This document shows positions 35,375 to 48,716 of a DNA stretch of 64,000 bases, piece by piece. The translations under genes and the position numbers were made by a program. The stretch lies in contig JADJYF010000006.1 of NCBI GenBank assembly GCA_016719885.1, positions 62,001 through 126,000 on the forward strand, given 5' to 3'. The DNA is from Pseudomonadota bacterium (lineage in GTDB: Bacteria > Pseudomonadota > Gammaproteobacteria > Ga0077536). The notes beneath the pieces were generated by a model. That model was not told the DNA's origin and ran no database searches. It worked only from the letters and a program-made list of their open reading frames with translations. Numbering within the stretch: the stretch's first letter is position 1; the number at the start of each line of letters is the position of its first letter.

Positions 35375-37387
35375 GTGAATCTCCAAGCCCCCGCTTCTCG
35401 CCATCGACAGCGCCCGAGCCCGCCAGGCGCGCGCCTGGCGCCCCTCCTCCTGTGCCTGACAGGCGCTGTCGGCGCGGCCAGCCATGCCGCTTCCGACGAC
35501 GACCTCACGGCCATGAGTCTCGAACAGCTGATGGACGTCAAAGTCGTGGGCGCGGCGAAGTACGAGCAGCCGCTCAACCAGGCGGCGGCCGCGGTCAGCG
35601 TCATCACGCGCGGCGAGATCAAAGCCTTTGGCTGGCGCACGCTGGCCGAGGCCCTGGCCAGCCTGCCGGGCGTGTATACCACCTACGATTACCAGTACAG
35701 CTACCTCGGCACGCGCGGCATGGGCGCGCCGGGCGATCTCACCGCGCGCGTGCTGATCGCCGTCAATGGCAATCGCCTCAACGATCCTGTCTATGACGGC
35801 GGCACCGTCGGTCGCGAACTGCCGATAGATATCGATCTCATCGAACGCATCGAATTCATTCCCGGACCGGGCGGCGCGGTCTATGGCCAGAACGCCATGT
35901 TCGGCGTGGTCAACATCATCACGCGCAGCGGCGAGGAGACCAACGGCGCCGAGCTGTCCGCCGCCTGGCAGGACCCGCAGGACGCCTTCGAGGGTCGCGC
36001 CACCTGGGGCAAACGCCTGGCGAACGGCCTCGACGTGCTGGTGTCGGCCTCCGGCCTGCGCGCGAACGGTGACGATCATTTCTTCGATTTCGGCGCCACC
36101 GGCGTGTCGGGTGTCGCCACCGGTCTCGACGGTGAAAGCGACCAGCAGTATTTCGCGCGGCTCGCGCGCGGCGCGTGGTCGGGGGACTTCATGTTCGGCA
36201 AGCGCCGCAAGGCCGACCCGACCGCGTCGTTCTTCGCCGACCCCTTGGTGCCCGGCGACTTCGCCGGTGACGAATATGCGGTGGGCCAGGTGCAGTATGC
36301 CGACAGCTTCGCCGCCGACAGCCTCAAGGTGACGGGGCGCGTGTTCGGCGGCCGCTACCGCTACACCAGCATCCTGAGTTTCGGCACGCCGGTGTCCTAT
36401 CCGGCCTTCGGCGACTGGATAGGCAGTGAATGGCGGGCGGTGTCCACCGCGTTCGCACACCATCGCCTGATGATCGGCGTCGAGGGTCAGCAGAACCTGC
36501 GCGCTGACCAGGCCGCCGACGACCTCGTCGTGCCCGCCAACAATTTCCGCATCCCCAACTCGAACTACCGGGTCGGCATCTACGTGCAGGACGAATGGCA
36601 GCTCACCGCGCAGCTCGCCGCGACGCTCGGCCTGCGCGTCGATCACGACAGCCGCAGCGACACCTCGCCCAGCCCGCGCGCGGCGCTGATCTGGCAGCCG
36701 CTGGACAACACCACGTTCAAGCTGCTCGCCGGTCGGGCGCATCGCGCGCCCAATGCCTACGAACGCGACTATGCCGATCCCGCCTCGCAGCTGCCCAACC
36801 CGAATCTGAAAGACGAACGCATCGACACGCTGGAAATCGTCGTCGATCAGCGCCTCGGCAAGGATTTGTCCTTGCGCGCCTCGCTCTACCAGTGGTTGAT
36901 GTACGACATCATCAGCCTCAGCACTGAGCCGGTCAGCGGTTTCGCCCAATACATTTCAGGACACACCATCAAGGCCAATGGCCTCGAACTGTCGGCCGAC
37001 AAGCAGTGGGCTTATGGCGCCCGCCTGCGCGGCAGCGTGTCGCTGCAGGATGCCCATTACACCGATGGCCCGGACGTGCTCAATTCGCCCAAGCTCCTGT
37101 TCAAACTCAATCTCAGCACACCGCTGCCGTGGTGGGGGCTGCGCACCGGCTATGAACTGCAGACCGACAGCAGCCGCTTGAGCCTCGATGGCAGCCGTCT
37201 CGGCGGCTACGCCATCTCGAACCTCCACCTCGGCACCGATGCCCTCGGCCACGGCGTCGACGTTTCGTTCACGGTCAGGAACCTGTTCGACAAGCACTAT
37301 GCCCACCCCGGCGCCGAGTCGAACTGGCAGAACGCCCTGGAGCAGGACGGCCGCTCGTTCCGCATCCAGGCGGGACTGCGCTTCTGA
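35375..37387 (+). CDS. TonB-dependent receptor-like outer-membrane protein
   Basis: The GTG start gives 670 residues, with a signal-like N terminus (RLAPLLLCLTGAVGAASHA) after a basic stretch. The plug domain spans about residues 55-185: AAAAVSVITRGEIKAFGWRTLAEALASLPGVYT, RVLIAVNGNRLND, LIERIEFIPGPGGAVYGQNAMFGVVNIITR. The barrel ends in aromatic Phe (FRIQAGLRF). No iron, cobalamin or siderophore neighbour is present. It is followed by a YfiR-type protein and sensor proteins, as in clusters where such receptors serve signalling rather than transport. The ligand is unknown. The 215-base upstream gap has no riboswitch I can recognise. Confidence 0.9.
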   Translation: MNLQAPASRHRQRPSPPGARLAPLLLCLTGAVGAASHAASDDDLTAMSLEQLMDVKVVGAAKYEQPLNQAAAAVSVITRGEIKAFGWRTLAEALASLPGVYTTYDYQYSYLGTRGMGAPGDLTARVLIAVNGNRLNDPVYDGGTVGRELPIDIDLIERIEFIPGPGGAVYGQNAMFGVVNIITRSGEETNGAELSAAWQDPQDAFEGRATWGKRLANGLDVLVSASGLRANGDDHFFDFGATGVSGVATGLDGESDQQYFARLARGAWSGDFMFGKRRKADPTASFFADPLVPGDFAGDEYAVGQVQYADSFAADSLKVTGRVFGGRYRYTSILSFGTPVSYPAFGDWIGSEWRAVSTAFAHHRLMIGVEGQQNLRADQAADDLVVPANNFRIPNSNYRVGIYVQDEWQLTAQLAATLGLRVDHDSRSDTSPSPRAALIWQPLDNTTFKLLAGRAHRAPNAYERDYADPASQLPNPNLKDERIDTLEIVVDQRLGKDLSLRASLYQWLMYDIISLSTEPVSGFAQYISGHTIKANGLELSADKQWAYGARLRGSVSLQDAHYTDGPDVLNSPKLLFKLNLSTPLPWWGLRTGYELQTDSSRLSLDGSRLGGYAISNLHLGTDALGHGVDVSFTVRNLFDKHYAHPGAESNWQNALEQDGRSFRIQAGLRF

Positions 37388-37443
37388 GCAAGCTTGCGAC
37401 CAGCACGGGCCGGGCGCGCGGTGCGCGGCGGGCCGCCGTGCTG

Positions 37444-37961
37444 ATGTGCCGCGCGCTCGGCCGGCCGCTGTCCTTGCTGCTGTGCCTGCTGCTGGGCGCC
37501 GGCGCACGCGCCGACGAATTGCCCGAATACCGCGTCAAAGCGGCCTTCCTCTACAACTTCATGGTGTTCACGGAATGGCCGGACAATGCCGCGCCCGACA
37601 TGACGCTGTGTATTGTCGGCGACGATCCCTTCGGCGCCGCAATCGATGGCCTGGCCGGCAAGCGGGTCGCCGACAAGCCCATCAGCATCGAACGCGTGGC
37701 GGCCGATGCGGCGCTGTCGCGCTGCCGGGTGGTGTTCATCACCGCGTCCGCCATCGACGGCCTCGATGGCCTGCTCGCCGGTCTTGGCGACCAGGCGGTG
37801 CTGACGGTGGCCGACAGCGCCGGCGCCATGCAGCGCGGCGTGCAGCTCAACATGCGACTCACCCACAGCAAGGTCACTTTCGAAGCCAATCTCGACGCGG
37901 CGCGCCGCCATCGCCTGCAGCTCAGTTCCAAACTCCTGCGACTCGCGACCGAGGTGCAGCG

Positions 37962-37965
<4 letters not shown>
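37444..37965 (+). CDS. YfiR-family (DUF4154) periplasmic protein
   Basis: This 173-residue protein has a signal peptide (LGRPLSLLLCLLLGAGARA, cleavage near residue 22). The YfiR/DUF4154 hallmark follows: EYRVKAAFLYNFMVFTEWP, then LCIVGDDPFGAAI, CRVVFITAS and VQLNMRLTHSKVTFEANLDAARRHRLQLSSKLLRLA at the end. YfiR in Pseudomonas and E. coli is a periplasmic repressor of a membrane diguanylate cyclase. Here it lies between a TonB receptor-like gene and a hybrid kinase, so it may control that kinase. The ATG at 37444 is preferred to a GTG at 37438. Its stop overlaps the kinase start (ATGA). Confidence 0.9.
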
Positions 37966-40714
<2,749 letters not shown>

Positions 40715-40718
<4 letters not shown>

Positions 40719-42898
40719 CGGACATGCGCCACAACATCCTTGTCGTCGATGACGAGGTGGATGCGTGCCTGGTGATGCGGGCCGCGCTGCGCAAGGCCGG
40801 CTTCGAGGTCGGCGTGGTGCATGACGGCGAGGCCGCACTGGCCGAGTTCCACGCCGGCAAGTACGACCTCGTCATGCTCGACGTCGACATGCCCGGCATG
40901 AGCGGCTACGAAGTGTGCGCGCGCCTGCGTGCCGAAGCGGGTCCGCTGCTGCCGATCGTGATGGTGACCGGCATGGACGACGTGCAGTCGGTGCAGACGG
41001 CCTACCAGCAGGGCGCCACCGACTTCATTCCCAAACCCATCAACTGGGGCCTCATCGGCCATCGCGTGCTGTACCTGTTGCGTGCCTACCAGACCTTGGT
41101 CGAGCTGCGCGCCGCCGAAGCGCGCAACGAGGCGGTGCTCGGCGCCATTCCCGACCAACTGTTCGAACTCACCGACGACGGCCGTTGCCTGAATTTCCGC
41201 ACCGCCGCCAATGACCCCATGGCCGGCCTCGGCGGCGCCATCATCGGCAAGCGCTTCGACGAATTCATGCCCGGGCCGGTGGCGCGGGTGTGGACGCTGG
41301 CCCTGCGCGACGCCGCGGCGCGGGGTTCCTCGAGCGGCCAGCAATACGAACTGGAAACCGCCGGCGGCACGCTGTGGTTCGAGATGTCGGTCTCGCACAA
41401 GACCGACAAGAGCGCCGACGGCGGCCGCTTCGTCGTGTTGTCGCGCAACGTCACCGAGCGCAAGGAGACCGAGATCCGCATCGAGCGGCTCGCCTACTTC
41501 GACAACCTGACCGGGCTTGCCAACCGCCATTCCTTTCTCGAACGGGTCGACCGCGAGGTGCAAAGGGCACGTCGTCGTCGCAACCAGTTGGCGGTGTTGT
41601 TCATGGATCTGGACGGCTTCAAGAACGTCAACGACACCATGGGCCACGCCGCCGGCGACCAGATCCTCAAGCGCGCGGCCGAGCGCCTGCAGATTGGCCT
41701 GCGCCCGTCGGATGTCGTATCGCGTCCGGTGGCGGACGGTCCCGCGTCGGCCAAGGGCGCCAACGGCGGCATCGAGATCGCGCGCCTCGGCGGTGACGAA
41801 TTCACCGCGCTGGTGATGGACATGGACCGCCCCGAAGACGCGCTGGCGGTGGCGCAGCGCATCGGCGAGATCATGCGCCGGCCGTTCGCGCTCGAAGGCC
41901 GCGAGGTGGTGCTGACCGCCAGCATCGGCATCGCGCTGTTTCCGACCGACGGCGAAGACGCCGCGACCTTGCTCAAGCATGCCGATACCGCGATGTACCA
42001 GGCCAAGGGCTCGGGGCGCGACAACGCGCAGATGTACAACGCCGCGCTCACCACCGACGTGCTGGCGCGCATGGAACTCGAGGCCAGCCTGCGTAGCGCG
42101 GTGACGCGCAATGAATTCTTCCTAACCTACCAGCCGCAGATCGATACGCAGAGCGGCACGCTGTGCGCGGTCGAAGCCTTGCTACGCTGGAATCACCCGC
42201 AGCGCGGGCTCATCTCTCCCATGGAATTCATTCCGCTCGCGGAGCAGCGCGGGCTCATCGACCAGATTGGCCAGTGGGCGCTGCACAGCGCCTGTGAACA
42301 GGCAGCGCGCTGGGCTCGATGCGGCTCACCCTTGCGCGTGGCGGTCAACCTGTCGCCCCTGCAGTTCCGCAATCCCGACATCACGCAGACCGTGCTCGCG
42401 ATCCTGGCTGACACCGGGCTCGCGCCGCAGTGGCTGGAACTGGAAGTGACGGAAGGTGCGCTCATGGAGAATTCCGCCTCGGCGCGTGCCGCCCTCGAGC
42501 TGTTGCGCGACAACGGCGTGCGCATCGCACTGGACGATTTCGGCACCGGCTACTCGTCGCTTGCCTACCTGACGCGCATGCCCATCTACAACATCAAGAT
42601 CGACAAGTGCTTCGTCAACGGCCTCATGGGCGGTGGCGAAAACGAGGCGATCATCCGCGCGGTGCTGGCCATGGCCCACAGCCTCGGCATGCGCGTCACG
42701 GCCGAAGGGGTCGAGACACGCGAACAGGCGCAAATGCTGAAATTGCTCGGTTGCGACACGCTGCAGGGCTATTACTTCAGCCGCCCGGTGCTGGCGGACA
42801 ACATCCCGGCCTTGCTTTCCAAGACCTGGGACATTGCCGGCGGTACGCCAGCGCCGCTGGAACGGGCTTACGCGCGACCGCTGGCCACGGCCCGCTAG
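40715..42898 (+). CDS. Response regulator with REC-PAS-GGDEF-EAL domains
   Basis: This 727-residue soluble protein has a receiver domain (residues 8-125) with acidic pair D12/D13 and phospho-acceptor D56 (MLDVDMPGMSG). A PAS-like domain (about 135-250) and a GGDEF domain with RLGGDEFTAL follow. The EAL domain has VEALLRW, AVNLSPLQF, LELEVTEG, LDDFGTGYSSLAYL, IKIDKCFV and TAEGVET, so both active sites look intact. Between the RPSD that would form the inhibitory I-site and GGDEF there are 25 residues instead of 5, an insertion of about 20 residues (PVADGPASAKGANGG). The receiver makes it the natural output of the kinase encoded just upstream. It ends the four-gene operon, 205 bases from the convergent giant gene. 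Confidence 0.95.
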
Positions 42899-43066
42899 TT
42901 TCGCCCTGCTCGCGGCGGGCCGCGGCCCACCGCCTTCACCCTCGCATCCACATTCACCAAGGCACACGCACCGCATGCGTGCGGCTAGTCATGCCTGTGC
43001 GTGACGGCTCCGCATGCGCGAGTTGTTGTTGAACGGAAACCAGCACACTCGACGGCCGCCATGAGC

Positions 43067-43092
43067 GCGGGTGCGAACGAAATCGCACCCGC
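43067..43092. terminator. Hairpin between convergent GGDEF-EAL and giant-adhesin genes
   Basis: Perfect 10-base arms GCGGGTGCGA (43067-43076) and TCGCACCCGC (43083-43092) enclose a 6-base loop, 12 bases beyond the giant gene's stop. No T-run is present on either strand. GGTGCGA...TCGCACC resembles the REP core at 11.7 and 25.5 kb, so it may be a diverged REP serving as a bidirectional terminator. The rest of the 42899-43066 gap has only a weak 6-base hairpin (42965-42981). Confidence 0.5.
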
Positions 43093-43103
43093 CGCATGAC
43101 TCG

Positions 43104-46100
43104 TCAGCCAATCACGAAATCCGTCGCCACCGCCGTGTGCGCGCCGCCGAGGCGGGCGAACTCGACCTGCGCCACGCCACCCAGACCGTCGGCATCGTAG
43201 AACAGCGAGCCGGAGGTGGTATCGAGGATGATGTGCTGGTTGCCGTTGCTGGCCACCGCGCCGGCGCCCGCCAGGAAATTGTCGGCATCCAGCACGCCAT
43301 CGGTGGCCTGCAAAGCGGAGAAGATGTCGAGATTGAGTTGGAACAGGTCGGCGCCGCTGACGAAGTCGCTGATGGTATCGACATTGGTACTGTCACTGAG
43401 CGCGTTGTCGAACACGAAGGTGTCCGCTCCGGCGCCACCGGTGAGAGCGTCGTTGCCGTCGCCACCGGCGATGAAATCTTCGCCCGCGCCGCCGTCGATG
43501 CTGTCGTTGTGTGCGCTGCCGATGACGCTGTCGCCCGAGGCGCCCGTGCTGATGCTGACGCCCTGGTCTGCCAGCCCGGCGTCGACCTGGTCGATCTTGC
43601 TGCCGGTGACGATGCTTGTGGTGCCATCGCCGGCAATCACCGACAAGGTGCCATTGGCGGCGTCCGCCTGCAGGTTCTCGAAGTTGAGATAGGTACCGAA
43701 ACCGCTCAACTGGTCGACGCCGTTGGAGAAGTCCAGTTGCCGCGAGCCGGCGCCCGCGCCGATGACCAGCGTGTCGAGATCGGTGCCGCCGTCGATGGTC
43801 ACCGCCGCCAGGGTGGTGATGGCGAACGAATCGTTGCCGGCGCCGAGGTTGATGCTGTCGCCAGCGCTCACGCCGCCCAGCAGCGTGTCGTTGCCGCTGC
43901 CGAGCGTGACGATGTCGGCGCCGCCATGCAGGATGACGGTGAGGTCAGTGGTGTAGGCGCTGGCATCGACCGTCACCGCATCGTTGGCGCCGGCCTGGCT
44001 GATGTCGACCGTGGCCACACCGGCGGCCATGGCGTTGGCCGCCAGCACCACGCCCTGCGCATCGTCGCCGGCATCGACGCCGAAGCGGAACACCTCGACG
44101 CTGCTCATCTGGGCGAAATCGGCATCCGCCACGTCGGCATCGCTATCGAGGAGGAGCACATCGACGCCGCCGCCCGCCGCGATGGCGAGATTGCCGCTCA
44201 GCCGTGCGTCGGTGACATGGAACAGGTCCGCGCCGCTACCGGTGGTGATGTCGTCGTCATGCACACCGTCGTTGTCGGCGCCGATGGTGATGATGTTGTC
44301 GCCGTTACCGGCATCGACCACGCTGCCGCCGGTGCCGAGCACGATGGAGTCCGCGGCGCCATTGGTGACGATGGTCAGCGCATTGGCAAAACCGCTGGCG
44401 TCGATCGCGATCGCATCATCGCTGCCGGCAAAGCGTGCGTCGATGCGATTGACACCGGCCGCCGCGGCGAGACCCGCGACGGTGATGCTTTGCGCGTTGT
44501 CGGCCGCGTCGAAATCGAACATCACCTGTTCGAGAGCGGTCATCAGGGTGAAGTCGGCGTCGCTCACGGCGCTGTCCGACGCCAGGTTCAAGGCATCGAT
44601 GCCGTTGCCGGCGGCGATCTCCAGATGACTGCTGAGCTGCGCCGCGAGCACGAAAACCTGGTCATGGCCGTCGCCGGCCGTGATGTGATCGTCGGTCACG
44701 CCGTCATTGGCCGCGCCCACGGTGATGACATCGTTGCCGTTGCCGCTGTCGACCACGCTGCCGCCGCTGCCGAGCGTGATGTCGTCATCGCCCGCGCCGG
44801 TGTTGATGGTCAGCGCGTTGCTGAACGTGGACAGGCGCAGCGCAAGGCTGTCGCCACTGTCGAGCGTGGTGCTGTCGATGGTGGTGAGGCCCATGGCCTC
44901 GGCATCGGCGCCGAGGAACACGAGTTGCGCATCGTCGGCCGCATTGCCACTCAGCTTCAGCACTTCGACGCCCGTCATGCCGGCGAATTCGCCGAACGCG
45001 ATATCCGCATCGCTCGTCACCTCCAGCGTATCGACGCCGTTGCCCGCCGCCACGCCGAGCAGGCTGCCAAGCTTGCCGTCGTCGACCTTGATCAAGTCGT
45101 CGCCGCCGCCGGTCGTGACGCTGTCGGTCGCGGCGCCGACCGTGACGGTGTTGGCGCCGTTACCGGCATTGACCACGCTGCCACCGGCGCCGAGCACGAT
45201 GATGTCATCGCCGCTGCTGGTGGTGAGGGTGAGCCCGGCGCTGAACGCCGCCGCGTCGACAGACACCGCGTCATTCGCACCGACGTCACTGGCGTCGATG
45301 GTGGTGAAGCCCGCGCCGAGCGCATTGCCGGCAAACTCCACGCTCTGCGCGTTGTCCGCCGCGTCGCCCTTCAGCACCAACACCTCCAGCGTGGTGATGC
45401 CGGCGAGATCCGCGTCGGCCAACGAGACATCGTCCGTCACCTCGAGCCGGTCCGTGCCGTCATCGCCGGACACCGTCAGGTGCGCGCTGAGCTGCGAATC
45501 GACGAGTTCCACCCGATCGCTGCTGGCGCCGAGATGGATGACGTCGTCGTGCACGCCGTCGTTGTCCGCGCCAACGGTCACATGGTCGACGCCCGCGTCG
45601 GCGTTGACGACGCTGCCGCCGGTGCCCAGCAACACCACTTCGCTGCCGGCGCCGCCGTCGATGGTCAAGGCATTGGCAAAGCCCGTGCTGTCGATATTGA
45701 CGCTCTCGCCGCTGCCCACCAGCGTGGTGTCGAGATGGGTGAAGCCGGCCGCCGCCGCGTTGGCGGCCAGGGTCACGCTCTGCACGTGATCCGCGGCGTC
45801 GACGCCGAGTTTGAGTACTTCCATGGTGGTGACATTGGCGAGGTCGGCGTCGGCCACCGAGGCGTCGGTCGACACCAACAGGATATCGCCCGTGGTGTGC
45901 GCGCCGCCGTCGACGAACAAGGCCGCGCTCAATTCACTGTCTTCGACGTCGACGATATCGTCGCCGCCCGCACCCGCCACGACCTGGTCGCCGGCGCCGA
46001 CATGTACGAGGTCGTCGCCGCCCGAACCGGTGATGGCCAGGCCGCTGATGGCATTGGCGATGAAATCGGTGGCGCTGACCAGGCTCACCTTCTCGACATT

Positions 46101-48716
46101 GACGACGCTGGCGCCCATCAGCACGGCGCCGCCGCCGGTCACGCTGAGGGTGTCGCCCGCGCCGGTGTCGGCGCCGCCGTCGATGTCGGCCGCGATGGTG
46201 GTGGCGGAGACATGGATGGTGTCGTCGCCCGCGCCGGTATCGATGTCGTCCTGGCTAGCGCCGGCCGTGACGGTGTCGTCGCCGAGGCCACTGGTGACCG
46301 TGCTGCCGGCGCTACCGAGGGTGATGACATCGTCGCCCGCACCGCTCGCGATCGACAGGCCCGCGCTGAAGGCGCTGGCATCGATGCTGATGCCATCGTC
46401 ACTGCCGGCGGCGGTGGTATCGACCGCGAGCAGTCCGGCGCTGTGCGCGAGGCTGCCGAGCACGATGCTCTGGGCATCATCGCCGGCATCGGCGCTGAGC
46501 GTGAGCCGCTCGATGCCGCGCAGGTTGGTGAAATCGGCATCCGATACCGTGGCGTCGCTGATGACTTCCAAGGTGTCGGTGCCGAGACCGCCGATCACGC
46601 TGAGATTGGCGGTCAGTCGCGCGTCCGTGGTCTTGACCAGGTCGTTGCCGTCGCCGCTATCGATATCGTCGTTGTTGCTGCCGTCGTTGGCCGCGCCCAC
46701 CGTGACGGTGTCCGCGCCGTCCAGGGTGGTGACGAACGTACCGCCGCTGCCGAGGATCACCACGTCGTCGCCGAGGCTGGTGGTGATGGTGAGGCCATGG
46801 CTGAAGGCACTGGCGTCGATGCTGAGCGCGTCGGTGCTGATGATGCCGATGCCGTCGACGGTGTGGATGCCCGCCGCTTCGGCATTGGCGCCGAGCACCA
46901 CGCTCTGCGCGTCATCCGCGGCATCGACCGTCAAGGTCAGGACTTCGACGCTGGTCAGGCCCGCCAGGTCGGCGTCGGCCAGCGACGCATCGCTGGTGAT
47001 CCTGATTTCATCGCGACCAGCGCCGGCGCTGAAGCTGAAGTTGGCACTGAGCTGCGCATCGGCGAGGTTCACCACGTCAGCGCCGGTGCCGGTGGTGATG
47101 TGATCGTCGTGCACACCGTCGTTGTCGGCGCCGACGAACACGGTGTTGTCACCACCGCCGGCATTGACCACGCTGCCGCCGCCACCGAGCGTGATGAGGT
47201 CATCACCGGCGGCGCTCTGGATGGTCAGTGCATTGGCGAAGGCGCTGGCGTCGACTGTCAAAACATCGCCGGCGCCGAGCGCGGTGGCGTTGAGCGTGGT
47301 CAGGCCGGCGCTTGCCGCGTGCGCCGCGAGCGTCACCGACTGCGCATCGTCGGCGGCGTTGCCGGACAGCTTCAGCACTTCGACGCTCGTCACCTGCGTC
47401 AGCGCGGCATCGAGTACCGCCGCGTCGTCGGTCACTTCCAGGGTATCGGTGCCGGCGCCGGCGCTGACCAGGAGCGCGTTGCTGAAACGCGCGTCGTCGG
47501 TCTTGATGAGATCGTTGCCGGCGCCGGTGGTGATCTCGTCGTCGTGCACGCCGTCGTTGGCGGCGCCCACCACGATGGTGTTGTTGCCGTCGCCGGCATG
47601 CACGATGCTGCCGCCGGCGCCCAGGGTGATGACATCGTTGGCCGCGCCGGTATCGATGCTGAGCGCATTGGCGAAGCCCTGCGCATCGATCACGATGACA
47701 TCGTCGCCACCCGCCGAAGTCGCATCCACGCTGCCGATGCCGGCCGCCGCCGCCGCGCTGTCCAGGGTCAGGGTATGCAGGTTGCCGCCGGCGTCGGCGA
47801 TGACTTCCAGTTTCTCGACGCGGGCGAGATGGGTGAAATCCGCGTCGACCACCGCGACGTCGCCGTTCAGGCGCAGCACGTCGAAGTCCTCACCGCCGTC
47901 GAGCACGAAATTCGCGGTGAAGTTGTCGCTGTCGATGTGGATGATGTCGTTGCCGGTGCCGGTATCGAGGTGATCGTCCAGCGTGCCGTCATTGACGGCG
48001 GCGCTGAACACCGTGTCGTTGCCATCGCCGCTATTGACGGTGCTGCCGCCGGCGCCGAGGAAGATGACATCGGTGCTGGCCGCCGAGACGATGCCGAGCG
48101 CGGCATTGAATCCGGCCGCGTTGATGGTGAGGCTGTCGTCGGCGCCTATGCCGAGCGCGTCGACCGTGGTGATGCCGGCGCCGACCGCGGCGCTGCCCAA
48201 GGTCAGGCTCTGATCATCGTCCGCCGCGTTGGCCACCAGCTTGAGGGTTTCCAGGGCGTCGACGCCGCCGAAGTCGACATCGACCAGCGCGGCGTCGGTG
48301 TTGACTTCCAGCGTGTCGCTGCCGGCGCCGGCGTCGAGCGTGAGATGGCTATTGACCTGGGCGCTGGTGGCCACGATGCGATCGGCGCCCGCGCCGGCGG
48401 TGATGACATCGTCGTGCACGCCGTCGTTGGCGGCGCCAAGCGTGATGTCGTTGTCGCCGTCGCCGGCGTCGACCACGCTGCCGCCGGCGCCGAGCACGAT
48501 GACATCGTCACCGGCCGCGGTGTCGATGGCGAGCGCGTTGGCGAAGCCGCTGGCGTCAATGCCGATGGCGTCGTTCGGCGCCGACGCCGCTGGCGTCGAC
48601 GTGGGTGAGCCCGGCGCTCGCCGCTTGCGCGCCGAGCACCACGCTCTGCGCGTTGTCGCCGGCGTCGGCCGACAAGCCCAGGACCTCGACGCTGACGAGT
48701 TGGCTGAAGTCGGCAT
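43104..48716 (-). CDS. Giant RTX-type secreted repeat protein, C-terminal part (after frameshift)
   Basis: This frame carries the C-terminal portion of the giant protein. Reading is meaningful from about 48576; the segment back to 48716 is out-of-frame sequence. It contains most of the 144-residue repeat array, each unit with GAGDDxIxLGxGGSVVNAG, NDGVHDDxITTG and DxxLVDADxxxLTSVEVLxL motifs. At about 43.4-43.9 kb come RTX-like units (GAGEDFIAGGDGNDALTGGAGADTFVFDN). The end (VDTISDFVSGADLFQLNL ... GSLFYDADGLGGVAQVEFARLGG) is a typical type I secretion C-terminal target. Together with the upstream fragment it gives about 5,225 residues. No ABC transporter, membrane-fusion or LapD/LapG-type gene is in the window, so the exporter must be elsewhere. 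Confidence 0.85.
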   Translation of the reverse strand: MPTSANSSASRSWACRPTPATTRRAWCSARKRRAPGSPTSTPAASAPNDAIGIDASGFANALAIDTAAGDDVIVLGAGGSVVDAGDGDNDITLGAANDGVHDDVITAGAGADRIVATSAQVNSHLTLDAGAGSDTLEVNTDAALVDVDFGGVDALETLKLVANAADDDQSLTLGSAAVGAGITTVDALGIGADDSLTINAAGFNAALGIVSAASTDVIFLGAGGSTVNSGDGNDTVFSAAVNDGTLDDHLDTGTGNDIIHIDSDNFTANFVLDGGEDFDVLRLNGDVAVVDADFTHLARVEKLEVIADAGGNLHTLTLDSAAAAAGIGSVDATSAGGDDVIVIDAQGFANALSIDTGAANDVITLGAGGSIVHAGDGNNTIVVGAANDGVHDDEITTGAGNDLIKTDDARFSNALLVSAGAGTDTLEVTDDAAVLDAALTQVTSVEVLKLSGNAADDAQSVTLAAHAASAGLTTLNATALGAGDVLTVDASAFANALTIQSAAGDDLITLGGGGSVVNAGGGDNTVFVGADNDGVHDDHITTGTGADVVNLADAQLSANFSFSAGAGRDEIRITSDASLADADLAGLTSVEVLTLTVDAADDAQSVVLGANAEAAGIHTVDGIGIISTDALSIDASAFSHGLTITTSLGDDVVILGSGGTFVTTLDGADTVTVGAANDGSNNDDIDSGDGNDLVKTTDARLTANLSVIGGLGTDTLEVISDATVSDADFTNLRGIERLTLSADAGDDAQSIVLGSLAHSAGLLAVDTTAAGSDDGISIDASAFSAGLSIASGAGDDVITLGSAGSTVTSGLGDDTVTAGASQDDIDTGAGDDTIHVSATTIAADIDGGADTGAGDTLSVTGGGAVLMGASVVNVEKVSLVSATDFIANAISGLAITGSGGDDLVHVGAGDQVVAGAGGDDIVDVEDSELSAALFVDGGAHTTGDILLVSTDASVADADLANVTTMEVLKLGVDAADHVQSVTLAANAAAAGFTHLDTTLVGSGESVNIDSTGFANALTIDGGAGSEVVLLGTGGSVVNADAGVDHVTVGADNDGVHDDVIHLGASSDRVELVDSQLSAHLTVSGDDGTDRLEVTDDVSLADADLAGITTLEVLVLKGDAADNAQSVEFAGNALGAGFTTIDASDVGANDAVSVDAAAFSAGLTLTTSSGDDIIVLGAGGSVVNAGNGANTVTVGAATDSVTTGGGDDLIKVDDGKLGSLLGVAAGNGVDTLEVTSDADIAFGEFAGMTGVEVLKLSGNAADDAQLVFLGADAEAMGLTTIDSTTLDSGDSLALRLSTFSNALTINTGAGDDDITLGSGGSVVDSGNGNDVITVGAANDGVTDDHITAGDGHDQVFVLAAQLSSHLEIAAGNGIDALNLASDSAVSDADFTLMTALEQVMFDFDAADNAQSITVAGLAAAAGVNRIDARFAGSDDAIAIDASGFANALTIVTNGAADSIVLGTGGSVVDAGNGDNIITIGADNDGVHDDDITTGSGADLFHVTDARLSGNLAIAAGGGVDVLLLDSDADVADADFAQMSSVEVFRFGVDAGDDAQGVVLAANAMAAGVATVDISQAGANDAVTVDASAYTTDLTVILHGGADIVTLGSGNDTLLGGVSAGDSINLGAGNDSFAITTLAAVTIDGGTDLDTLVIGAGAGSRQLDFSNGVDQLSGFGTYLNFENLQADAANGTLSVIAGDGTTSIVTGSKIDQVDAGLADQGVSISTGASGDSVIGSAHNDSIDGGAGEDFIAGGDGNDALTGGAGADTFVFDNALSDSTNVDTISDFVSGADLFQLNLDIFSALQATDGVLDADNFLAGAGAVASNGNQHIILDTTSGSLFYDADGLGGVAQVEFARLGGAHTAVATDFVIG

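Noticed and set aside
37188..37961. Upstream extension of the hybrid kinase frame to 37188
   Set aside because: This stretch overlaps the receptor and the YfiR gene in another frame. The ATG at 37962 gives the right N terminus and an ATGA overlap.
43071..48608. Very long plus-strand open frame (about 1,845 codons) opposite the giant gene, and a similar one at 52312-56922
   Set aside because: They mirror the repeat arrays in the antisense direction. High GC removes stop codons from the shadow frames, and the His/Arg/Asp-rich translations resemble no protein family.
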